DNA from: Camellia lanceoleosa
Lineage: Eukaryota; Streptophyta; Magnoliopsida; Ericales; Theaceae
Reading direction: 5' to 3'
Assembly: GCA_025200525.1 (NCBI GenBank)
Contig: CM045762.1
Location: 85,454,117-85,518,116 of the forward strand
DNA length: 64,000 nt
A program made the position numbers and the translations under genes. Each line of letters begins with the position of its first letter. The stretch's first letter is position 1. Below the pieces are notes generated by a model, which had not been told where the DNA came from, ran no database searches, and saw nothing but the letters and a program-made list of their open reading frames with translations. Of the stretch, positions 11,534-22,259 are shown in pieces.

Positions 11534-14463
11534 CGACCTCATACATGTTTTATGGTACACTTCTAGTCCCTTATTATGTGCAATTATGTGCTTATTATGC
11601 TATGTTAAGAAAGTCTATCTATGAACAAGAAATGCATCTGCTCTATTAGAATGTTTGGATCAAATTGAGGCCTTAATATTAATTATCCGAAATTGATTTC
11701 ACAGATGATCAAGATGATTTTTAAGTAATATTAAGCGCTTCATGAAATTTCAATTCGGATGCTTAAACGATTGAGTTTTGTCCTATTCATTTCTTATAAG
11801 TATATCTATGTGTTCTTAACCATTTGACTTAAGCATTTCTAGTTCAAAATATCTTTGAGGAAGAGGAAGGGTGAGAGTAGGAGAAAAGAGCTAGAAAGGA
11901 GAACTTCAAGATCAAGGGTTAGAAATTTAGAGACAATTTGAGAGACTTTAAACTCAAGGTATGTAAATTTGATGTAGATTACACTTTAATTCCTCCTCTC
12001 TTGTCTTGGCTAGGAATATTTGAAGTATGGGTAGAAATTTCTTTGATATGGGATGTGTATGAAAGTAAATGAGAAGATGTGTTGATGTTGGTTTGATGTA
12101 GAGTTTCACCATCCTATCCTTCATCTATGCATGATATGCCCAATTATGAACTTGGATGATCTTATTGTATAAACTTCTCCATGTTTATGTTATGCTCATG
12201 AACAAGAATTGAGTTGCAACACTTTGTTAAGATTTATGTTTGACTATGGAATTATATGTCCACATGTTAAGTCTTCTAAAATCCATGATGTTTAGACCAT
12301 ATTTTATGACTTTAAAGATCTATTTTAGACCTTGTTGAATCCATCAAAGAGTTGGATTTTTGGAGAAGTTCGGACAGATTTTTATGTAATCGCCGCACGC
12401 GCGTAAGTGGGGCAATTTTGGGCGTTGAACAGCTTAAACCGCACGCAAGGGCATCATCACTGCCAAGACGCAGGAGTTGCCGACGCATGGGCTCACAAGA
12501 CGCGGCAATTTCAAGGCAAAAAACATGGAATGTTTCTTTTGACCTGTTTGACCCTCTGGGATGGTTGAAATTAATGTTTGAATTATTTAAAGTGTTTCTT
12601 AATGTCCTGGAAGTTAACGATTGAAACGTGAATGCAAGAAGAGGTTGAACTAAATTGTGAGTTCTATGTATATAGGGTGCACTCTGGGAGCAAGTTGCGT
12701 CCCGCCACAACACTGTGAGTAGTAGTACTTGATGTACCTTTATCCGTTACTAATTATTATTAGTGACGTTATGATCTTCGTCGTACGAATTATGCTAACA
12801 TGTATGTTGTGTGAGGAACATTATGAATTATGAAAATATCAAAGGAACTTGTGAACTTGTAAATCTATGAAACCCAAAGGCCATTGTGAAGGTGTGAACC
12901 CCTCAGACCAAGGGCCAAATTGTGAAAGTGTGAACTGACAAGGTCGTCCTACAAAGTTATACGGAATTAGACTACCTACATATGTTCATTCTTGAAGAAC
13001 GAATTTCAAGCAATTATAAAAATAGCTATGTGTATCCATATGCATTAGAAGTTATTCAAAATTTACGTAAGTGCAAGCTTAACATTATTGTATAACCTCA
13101 TGAAAACGTGAAGTAGATCCTCATTGTCAAATGTATGAGAACGACATGATACAACAAGAAATGTTTTAGTGATCATATGTTACGTTTGAATTAATGAATG
13201 ATTATGTTTCAAGTACGTTACGAGTTCGAGCATGTTTCAGATATATTTCAAGTGTGTTTTAAGTATATTTCAAGTGTATTTCAAGAATGTTTCAAGTTCA
13301 AGTAAGTATTCAAGTATGTTTTTAAGTATGTTTACAAGATTACGTATGTTATAAGTCAAGAATATTACAAGTTGATATATGCGAAAAGTTCAAGTATGCA
13401 CAAGATTAAGTAAATTTATAAGTTCAAGTATATACAAGTTTAATATGTTATAAGTTCATGTATGCTACGAGTCCAAGTATACTATAAGTTTATGTATGTT
13501 CCAAGAATACGCATGTTACAAGTTTACGTATGTTGTAAATTCAAGTATATTTCAAGTATGGTTTAAGTATGGTCTCAAGTATATTTCAAGTATGGTTTTA
13601 GGTAAATTACAAGTTCATGTATGTTTCCAGTATGGTTTCAAGTATATTACGAGTTCAAGGATGTTTCAGGTATGCTTCAAGTATATGTTACAAGTTTAAG
13701 TATGTTTCATGCTACTTTTCAAGGGCTTCATGCCACCTTCAAGGGCTCTATGCCAACCTTTCAAGGGCCTTAGTGCCATATGTACAAGGGCTTCACGCCA
13801 CATGTTTCAAGGGCCTCGTGCCATATGTTTCAAGGGCCTCGTGCCACCATGTTTCAAGGGCTTATAGCCATTATTTCTATGATGTTTGTGTTGGTGATTG
13901 GGCCCGAGGTCATTATGTACTTAGCATGATTCGCATTAGCTATATGAACTCTGCATTATGTTACAAGTTAAATGTCATTTTCTTTATGTATTACTATTCA
14001 CTGAGCCTGACTCACTCTCTGTTATGTCTGTCTCTGTAGGTCACCAATCAGGTGGTCGGTCCTAGACAAGATGTCCTCTTCCTTGTGTCAACCCTCATGT
14101 GTCCAGGCACTGTACTTATCTCATTAAGCCGTTAAATGTAGCTTGCTTGTTGACTGTCCATCTAAGGTTGATGTATGTAACTTTTATGTTTATTTTTGTA
14201 TACGCCCAATCATTGGGCTGGGACTGCATAGGTATGAGTATGTAACCGATATTCAGGGATTTAGTTTTTAACTTTGTCCGTTTTTGATGAAGTATATGAT
14301 GTATGAGATCCTAGAATATTAGAAATAGCTTAATGGTATATGTTGTATCTATGTTATATTCATGTTTTATGCTTCCGATAAGGCCCCATAGGTTGTACAT
14401 CAGGTTACATGTCTAGTTATGAATAGGTCATGCCCAAACTTTTAGGGCAGTTTGGGGTGTGAC
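11534..14463 (+). mobile_element. LTR-like insertion (about 2.9 kb) inside Tat gag; probable solo LTR
   Basis: The block interrupts gag between LHAYST and RYWECFN and has no coding content. It ends gtttggggtgtgaca, a typical plant gypsy LTR terminus. Inside are a degenerate array of ttcaagtatgt words (about 13200-13710) and an array of caagggcctcgtgccatat words (13728-13870). The left boundary is uncertain (11534-11546) and I could not identify a clean target duplication. No internal region or second LTR is present, so a solo LTR is the simplest reading. Its family is not the one at 31646. Confidence 0.65.
13200..13870 (+). repeat. Degenerate short-period arrays inside the inserted LTR
   Basis: First part: many variants of caagtatgtttcaagtat, unit about 10-20 bp. 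Second part: five or six copies of a roughly 20-24 bp unit, caagggc(ct)c(g)tgccat. Such arrays are common in large plant LTRs. Spacing is irregular, so this is not a CRISPR. Confidence 0.85.
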
Positions 14464-15262
14464 AGCACGGTATTGGGAATGTTTCAACTGCAGACGATGC
14501 TTGCAATGACTCCATGGCCATCACCGCCTTCAAGATGGGGTCAGATTCGACAAAGGTTCTTCGCAGCTCTTTGACCGCATTTGCCCCCAAAATAGTTTGG
14601 TCGTTGATGAAGAAAGTTGAAGAATATCAGAAAGTGGAAGATGATGCCTTGCGGGTTAAAGCTTAAATGTGGCCAACAAGATGGCTCTACAAATTGCTCA
14701 CCATTAAATTCAGAAGACCTCAAAGCCCTCGAACCACTAAGATCGGGCAAAACGAGATAAGAGACGGATTCTCGCCGATCAAGGACCCATGCTTCCACCG
14801 AGCTTAATAAACAGCCATAAGTCGACAAAGAAGCGCACAAGGCGTGCTAACAAGAAATATACCGAGTTGTCGAGCCGATCAAGACAACATGTCCAAAATC
14901 TAACATCTTCCGCTCTTCAAGTGGCCGTAAAAATGGGACCTCCCGATACTAGAAGACGGATAGGCAAGACGAGTATCACAAGGATCATGGCCATGAAACC
15001 GAGTAGTTGTTATGCATTGAAGGCTCACCTAGAGGAATTGGTGCAAGATGGTCGGCTACAACAATATGTCCGAAAAGGCAACTCAACCAAAGCAATAGCC
15101 TTAAGACAAGATTCCCCTCTACTCGGCGTGATCCACATGATATACACCCTACCAATTTCATCCTCGATGCATACGATTCAGTCGAATCCCGATCCTCAAA
15201 ATCAACTCACTCCGGCTAAACGGCCCCATGAAGCTGCAAGCATTTCTTTTGATGATTAAGAT
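14464..15262 (+). pseudogene. Tat gag, C-terminal part
   Basis: From the insertion junction the frame reads RYWECFN, then TADDACNDSMAITAFKMG, FAPKIVWSLMKKVEEYQKVEDD up to a stop near 14665. This is the conserved end of the gag core. The frame open from 14789 to 15259 carries YALKAHLEELVQDGRLQQYV near 15008-15070, the region that follows the knuckle-like motif in Tat gag proteins. No intact zinc knuckle is visible. Confidence 0.75.
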
Positions 15263-15645
15263 TTGGCCGGAGTGACACTTCCCCACATCGATCCCTTGGT
15301 AATTGAGTTACACGTAAACTGATTCATAGTTGAGCTGCACTATTGACCCAGGGAGCACATCGGAGGTTATGTACTACAAAACATTCACCAAACACGGCTT
15401 CTCTAAATTGGATCTCTCCCCGGCCCCTTATCCACTATTCGGCTTCAACGCCAATCCAAAGTACCCGTTGGGAAAAATCACACTACCTGCTCGAAAGTGC
15501 TCTAACAAGAGATATGGAGTTCTTGGTCGTGAAGCTGCCATCGTCGTATAATCTCATCATGGGGCGGACTTGGTTGCATACTATGCAGGCTGTGCCAAGC
15601 ACCTATCATCAATCGCCGCTTCCGACAAAGACGCTGCATTGAGCA
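15263..15645 (+). pseudogene. Tat aspartic protease, frameshifted
   Basis: LAGVTLPHIDPLVIELHVN opens the domain. The catalytic region reads DPGSTSEVMYY near 15350-15375, where related proteins usually have D-[NT]-G-S. Then come LSPAPYPLFGF, VGKITLP and EFLVVKLPSSYNLIMGR in two frames, ending with LHTMQAVPSTYHQ. It would cut the Gag-Pol polyprotein. The Pro after Asp and the frame changes make it non-functional as read. Confidence 0.75.
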
Positions 15646-15989
15646 AATTGTGGTTCACAAAGTCAAGACGAGCATGCTATGTCCTTGCTAGAAAGACGCC
15701 AAGGAGTTGGAAGTCAATTCCATTGAGGTACCAATCGAGAGCTCGATGATGTTGGGCAGCTCCCAAGTGAAAAGGCCACCAAGACCTAGATCGAGTTAAA
15801 ATCAACGGCAACCTGCATGTGTTCTTTATGGTCGCCGCCTCAATCAAGCCGATGCACAACAAATAGTTTCCTTCCTACTCTAAGAACTATGATGTATTTG
15901 CGGACTCCATATAAGATGCCTGGTGTAGATCCGTCTGTTTCGCAACACTGTTTAAATGTTAACTCTAAATGCAAGCCAATCATTTAGAA

Positions 15990-16636
15990 AAGCCGGCGAT
16001 CAGCCGCAGAGCACACTGCTGCAGTTGTTGAAAAAGTTGACCGGTTACTTGACGCCGGGGCAATCAGGGAAGTGACCTACCGTATATGGCTCTCTAATAC
16101 TGTGGTTGTGAAGAAGAAGAATGGGACTGGTAGATGCTACAGCACGTCATCAGCGCATGAGCTTCCTCGATGCCTACAGAGGCTACCATCAAATTGCCAT
16201 GCATCTAGAGGATCAAGACAAAACTGCATTCCTCACCCCAAAAGGAACCTATTGCTATAAGGTTATGCCTTTTGGGCTGAAGAATGCAGGGGCAACTTAT
16301 CAGAGACTAGTCACCACCATGTTTAAAGAGCAACTCGGCCACACTATGGAAGTATACATTGACGACATGGTGGTCAAATCCAAGGAAGAGCAGAATCATA
16401 TAGCCGATCTGGAGGAGACATTCAGCATTCTACGCAAATATAAAATGAAGCTGAATGCTTCCAGACGTGCATTTGGGATCGACTTTGGCAAGTTCCTAGG
16501 TTACATTGTCAACCACCGAGGAATCAAGGCCAACCCAAGGCAAATCACAACACTTTGGAACTCGGCCCCTCGCTCAAGAAGAGAGGTTCATAAGTTGATG
16601 GGTATGCCCGCCGCACACAGCAGGTTCATTAGTTGA
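15990..16636 (+). pseudogene. Tat reverse transcriptase, internally deleted
   Basis: VDRLLDAGAIREVTY at about 16031-16080 and NTVVVKKKNGTGR precede a jump to LVDATARHQRMSFLDAYRGYHQI (from 16121), so the block that normally holds the WRVC-DYTDLN region is missing (about 75 bp). After this the frame is clean to 16636: KTAFLTPKGTY, MPFGLKNAGATYQ, the active-site YIDDMVV near 16350-16375, FLGYIVNHRGI. The catalytic YxDD is intact, but the deletion and the upstream stops break the polyprotein. Confidence 0.85.
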
Positions 16637-17183
16637 TCTACAGACCGCTGCCGATAATTCTTCCATACACTGCGGCAGGGTAAGGCTTTCGAATGGTTCG
16701 CCAAGTGCGAAGCCGCTTTCAACGGTCTCAAACCTACCGACCGCCTAATTTGATAACACCTTCGCAAGCACCCACTCATCTTGTATCCGCGCTGACCGCC
16801 ATCAACAGACTAATTAAGGAAGAGTCAAGCAAAGAGCAAGGTATTATGTGAGCAAGGCAATGGTCGACGCCGAAACACACTACCTGCCGCTAGAGAAACT
16901 CATTCTAGCCCTAGTCATGGCGGCGAGAAAACTAATGCATTACTTCCAAGGGCACAAAGATCGGTGCTAACAGATACCCTCCGATCAAGATTATGCAAAG
17001 GCGGAAGCATCAAGACGCGTTTCAAAGTGGGCTCTTGAACTCGGACAGTACGATATTTAGTTTCCACCTAGAACCTCCATCAAGGGACAGATGCTTGCCG
17101 ACTTTGTGGACGAATTCACTGGGGGTCTTGCCGACTTCAAGTCTGACGAAGTTCAACCTAAGCCGACCTGGAGAATTTATGTT
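16637..17183 (+). pseudogene. Tat RNase H (first, Ty3-type), broken
   Basis: Words of the RT-associated RNase H appear in changing frames: QGKAFEWFAKCEAAF near 16675-16720, VDAETHYLPLEKLILALVMAARKL near 16862-16935, KWALELGQYDI near 17025-17060, IKGQMLADFVDEFT near 17078-17120. It sits just after RT, as in other gypsy elements, and is the domain that degrades the RNA template. Multiple indels. Confidence 0.75.
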
Positions 17184-17711
17184 GGGGACATTTGACAGTT
17201 GTACTGTGATGGATCATCCAATCAACGGGGCAATGGGGCAGGAGTAGTAATCATGGCTCCCGACGGTGCAATAATCGAGCAGGCCGTCAAACTCGACTTC
17301 AAAGCATTAAATAACGAAGCCGAATACGAAGCCCTTCTAACCGGTTTGCGGAACGCACATCTTCTAGGTGCTCGACGCTTGCTTATATTTTGCGATTCAA
17401 AACTGGTGATCAACCAGCTAAAGTGGGAGTACGCGGCAAGAAACGACTATATGGCGGCATATATGAAAACGGCTAACTCCTTGCTGGCAAAATTTGACCA
17501 TCATGAATTGAATCAGATAACACGTGATCAGAACACACATGCAGATGCCCTGGCTTGCCTTGCCTCCCCCATTAACTCAGAGATTAAACGGACCATCGAA
17601 GTAGGATTCATCCCAGAGCCGAGCACCGGCCCTTCGGAGGAAGTCCAATTCAACGTCATAGAATCTGGACCAAGTTTGGATGGATCCCATCGCTGCATTC
17701 CTATCTTCTGA
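17184..17711 (+). pseudogene. Second, archaeal-type RNase H (RVT_3) of the Tat element
   Basis: This is the best preserved domain of the element: one open frame of 170 residues from 17199. YCDGSSNQRGNGAGVVI near the start carries the first catalytic Asp, NEAEYEAL the Glu, IFCDSKLVINQ the second Asp, and THADALA the last acidic position. A second RNase H directly after the Ty3-type one is diagnostic for the Tat lineage. It is part of a polyprotein and not an independent gene. Confidence 0.88.
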
Positions 17712-18808
17712 ATAGCTCCCAGCGGACAAGAAAGAAGCGCACAAACTGCGAAACAAAGCCCTGCGATACTACTTGGATCCGCAAGGAAAGCTTTATAAAA
17801 AAATCCCTTGCCGGTCCATACTTGGAATGTGTACACTAAAAAGTCAAGAGCTTCGATCAAATACATAAAGGCAGCTAGTGCCCATTCTCGATGGCGCTTT
17901 TGGCCCATCGAGCTATAACACGTGGGTATTATTGGCCGACAATGAGAGAGGATGCCAATGCTATGTGAAGAAATGTGAACAAGGGTCTTGATATCGTAGG
18001 CCCATTGCCGAGGGCCCCTGTGGAACAAGCGATACTTGATCGTCGATGACATTTCACAAACTAGGTTGAAGCGGAGGCATTAACGCACATTCGATATGCC
18101 GATGTTAAGCGCTTTGTATGGAGAAATATCATAACACGATTCGCATTCCAAGAGGTCTTATTTCGCATAACGGCACCCAGCTTTGATTGTGGCATCTACC
18201 GAGAGTCAAAGTTAAGTATGGTATCCGCCTTACTTTTCTACACCGCCACTAACAAAGCAATGGGCAAGCGAAACCTCTAACAAATCCATCTTAGATGGCA
18301 TCAAGAAGAGGTCGAGAAAGCTAAAGGCAAATGGGTCAAGAATTGCCGAGTGTATTGTGGGCTCATCGAACTACGCAAGGTTTATCCAATCGGAGAAATG
18401 CCATTTGCTCTATGCTTTGGAACCCAGCAATCATACCCCCGAGATCGGTCACCCAACTCAAATCGCAAGTTTTTGATATGGGCGAAATGACATGATGTCA
18501 AGCTTTGGATTTGATTCTCGATCAAGAAAGAAGAGATCAGATTCTTGCATCCATGACGCGGTACCAGCAACAGCTTGCCAAGTCATATAATCAACGTGTT
18601 CAGCTGCGCTGCTACATACCAGGAGAGTTGGTCATGAAGAATACTTCCAGCTGCCAAGAAATCGGCTGATGGAAAATTGGGTCCAAACTAGGACGACCCC
18701 TATCAGATTGATTCGATCGCAGGAGTAGAGGCATATCGGCTCAAAGACATGTCAGGAAGGAGTTCCACGCCATGGAATTCAACGCACTTGCACAAATTCT
18801 ATCATTAA
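17712..18808 (+). pseudogene. Tat integrase, broken
   Basis: Begins ELPADKKEAHKLRNKALRYYLDPQGKLYKK. Fragments of the zinc-binding part (YVKKCEQ near 17965), of the catalytic core and of the C-terminal part (RNRLMENWVQ; WNSTHLHKFYH then stop at 18806-18808) follow in different frames. The terminal Trp-Asn...Leu...Tyr-Tyr/His pattern is the usual end of Tat pol. Too many shifts for activity. Confidence 0.75.
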
Positions 18809-18899
18809 ACCCGACCTATAGGGAATGGTATTAGTTCTAAATGGCTCACCATGTACACATTCCACTTTTGTAATGCAAAGATTCCTGCTACTCATTGTG

Positions 18900-19480
18900 C
18901 AATCCACTAAAAGATTTTTGATAAAGCCTCCAGATTCGAGCGCCTTCGGATATGACGACACAAATAAAGTCTCGATTCGAGCCCCATCGGTGCATGACGC
19001 CTTTGGGCCAATAAAGCCTCCGGATTCGAGCGCCTTCAGAATATCACGACACAAATAAAGTCTCCGACCGGAGCCCCATTGGCGCATGACGCCTTTGGTC
19101 GATAAAGCCTCCGAATTCGGAGCACCCTTCGTGGATATCACGATTGGCTAGTCTCCGGATTCGGAGCTCCATTGGTGCATGACACCTTTGGGCCTATTAA
19201 GACTCCAGATTCGGAGCACAAGTCTCCGAATTTGGAGCCCCGTTGGTACATGACACCTTTAGGTCGAGTAAGACTCCAGATTCGGAGCGCAAGTCTCCGG
19301 ATTCGAAGCCCCATTGGTGCTTGACACCTTTGGGCTGAGTAAGACTCCGGATTCGGAGCGCCCTTCGTGGATGTCATGATTGGCCAAGATAAGTCTCCGG
19401 ATTCGGAGCCCCGTTGGTACATGACACCTTTGGGCCGATTAAGACTCCGTATTCGGAGTACCATTAGCGCATGACACTGG
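18900..19480 (+). repeat. Tandem array around gattcggagc(n)cc in Tat 3' region
   Basis: A unit of roughly 60 bp (agtctccggattcggagccccattggtgcatgacacctttgggccgat...) occurs about eight or nine times, alternating with a variant unit containing cccttcgtggatatcacgattgg. It lies directly after pol. The minus-strand frames across it are repeat translations. Arrays at this position are a known habit of Tat elements. Confidence 0.85.
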
Positions 19481-20989
19481 CGAGCCTGGGTCGAATGATG
19501 TGCCGAATTCCGACAGCCGTATTCATATGTTTGGGCCGAATTCGCGGCACCTTGCGCAATTTACGTTTCAGCGAACTATGTATATTTTCATGGTCATGGT
19601 CATGGTCATGGTCATTTTATCAAACAAGTATAATTTCATACTATCACAGTTGGAATAAAAAGATCATAATATCACAATTAAATCCACTCATAAAATAGTT
19701 GGTACAACAACAAAAACATTCTGAAAAATATATGTCCTCATTAAACTACTTTCGAATACATTGTTAATTAAACAATAAATGAATACAAAATGTATTTATT
19801 TTTATATAAAAGTTTATGTAGCGCCACCTTCATCGCTACTCTTCTATCTCAGACACGCCAAAGGAAAATTATGGGCGATGATATAACGGTGAAGCCGATT
19901 GAACACCTGCTACACGGAGGGTATCCACAGCCTTCAATGCCTCGATCCACCCATGCCGAAATCCCCAATTTTTGCATCGGCAGACCTCCTTGGCGAAGTT
20001 TTTTCCCGGTTTTTCTATTTTGACCTTCCTACTTCATGGAAGCCTTTTTCAGAAGCCTTAGCCTTGGCGGACTCAATCGCAAACATGCTAGTCAGATCCC
20101 GATCGGCGATCGCATGACTTATTAGCCGTTGTGTCACCCTTTCTTCCACGATCGAGTTAGACTTTCCTACCGATCGCTTCCCCACCAAATTTTGATCTTT
20201 CACCACGCCGCCTTTTCCACGAGCTTCTAGGCTTCAATAAGTTCGCCCCTCCGCTTCTATCTCCCATCGAGTAGCACGGCCACATATCAATTTCAGAGGA
20301 GATGTATAGCCCCTTCACCGCCCCCATGAATGCCCTTTCTAACACTTCAAGTCTCGACTAACCATCTACTATCAACTTCATGGAAAAATCTGTCGCGCAA
20401 ATTCTACTACCACATTTGGATCTAGGATGATTGAATTCGCCTCCATCATCGGTTTGTTATCGATAAAAACTGCAAAGCTCAACGGGCGTGGCCCACCGCT
20501 TCATCGCGGATAAAGGAACCGCCATATGCTTCCTTCGGGTGACCGGCTTTGTCGACGAGGAGAATGATGCCTTCATGCTCAGCAGATGCTCTAGCCCCCG
20601 TTCGGGGAAGTTCGACAGTTCGATTCATCGAGTCCAGCTTCGCCAGTGTCTCGCCTTCCCCTTTGCTATTGAAGAATAACCTGTTAGACATTCACTCTTC
20701 GCTGCAGGGTTGAGTTTTGTTTAGTTCCTCGTATAGGGTTGAGTTTTGTTTGGACAAAACCCCCTCTCTAAATAATTCATGGGTGCACCCTGTTCCCGAG
20801 GCGACCTCACTAATGCACGCATTCTGTAAGCCACCGAATTTCGGCTTTCCAGCTTCACCCCTAACCAAGGCAAATCCCTTAATTCAAACGACACGGTTTC
20901 CACTGAGTCGCTAAACCCTTGGCCTTAAGCCGAAGGATCGTGGCCTCACCATTTCACAAGCTCGACTCATTCGGTAGTCTAGTTCATAT

Positions 20990-22025
20990 CTGAGGCAAGG
21001 GCAAGTTCCTTTATTTAAACCCAAAGTCGATCGATTTATGCCATAGCCATTCCATGAACGAGTCCTATTCGGCTTATGAAGCTCAAGCACTGGCTGGGGC
21101 AAAGGCAGATTTATTAATCTAATCAACTAGGTATTTAAACCCAATGCCGATCGATTTATGCCACATCCATTCCATGAACGAGTCCTATTCAGCTTATGAA
21201 GCTCAAGCACTGGCTGGGGCAAGAGTAGATTTGTTAATCTGATCGGCCAGGTATTTAAACCCAATGCCGATCGATTTATGCCACAGCCATTCCATAAACG
21301 TGTCCTATTCGGTTTATGAAGCTCATGCACTGGCTGGGGCAAGGGCAGATTTATTAATCTGATCAGCCAGGTATTTAAACCCAATGCCAATCGATTTATG
21401 CCATACCATTCCATGAACGAGTCATATTCAAATTTTATGAAGAAAATGCACCGGCCGTAAGGGTAAGGGCAGATGATTAATTTGATCGCCAAGTATTTAA
21501 ACCCAATGCCGATCGATTATGCCACGTACCATTCCATGAACAAGTCCTATTCGCTTATGAAGCTCATGAAGCTCATACACTGGCTGGACAAGGGAAGATT
21601 TATGCCACAGCCATTCCATGTACGAGTCCTATTTAGTTTATGAAGTTCAAACACCGGCCGCAAGGGCAGATGATTAACTGACGCCCAGTATTTAAACCCA
21701 ATGCCGACCGATTTATGCCACCGCCATTCCATGAACGAGTCCTATTCGCTTATGAAGCTCAAACACCGGCCGGGCAAGGGCAGATGATAACTGATCGCCG
21801 TATTTAAACCCAATGCCGACGATTTATGCCACAACCATTCCATGAACGAGTCCTATTCGCTTATGAAGCTCATATTAATCGGCCGGGCAAGGGCAGATGA
21901 CATTATGATCGCCAAGTATTTAAACCCAATGCCGATTGATTGCCGAAAGGATTGTACCTCAGCCATTTCACGAACCAGACTCATTCGGCGGTCCAGTTCA
22001 TATCTGGGGCAAGGGCAGATTCCTT
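20990..22025 (+). repeat. About 120-bp tandem repeats in Tat 3' region
   Basis: Eight or so units start at tatttaaacccaatgccgatc (about 21012, 21132, 21252, 21372, 21494, 21690, 21805, 21917). Each contains ttatgccacagccattccatgaacgagtcctattc and tggctggggcaagggcag, with period 115-122 bp except one longer step. Unit identity falls toward the right. The related single unit at 20930-21000 looks like the array's edge. Confidence 0.9.
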
Positions 22026-22259
22026 AAATCTGAATCATGAATATCTCCCAACTTTTGAATCATCTGTCTTTTTAAAAGAATAATTGTCTATTCATTTATA
22101 GAATAATTGACTATTCATTCAATTAAGTACAGGAATAACACAAAACAAGGGAAAATTTCATTGATAAACTGAATACAGACAAAGTATCACTTTATACATG
22201 AAGATCACCCTAAGTAACAATAAAATAAAAGAAAATACATTGAAAATCCTAGGCAAAAA

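Noticed and set aside
13200..13870. Possible CRISPR-like array
   Set aside because: Units vary, there are no unique spacers of fixed size, and the context is a plant LTR.
18779..19464. Minus-strand frames with repeated GSE/RPKGVM words
   Set aside because: They follow the tandem array's unit length and are repeat translations.
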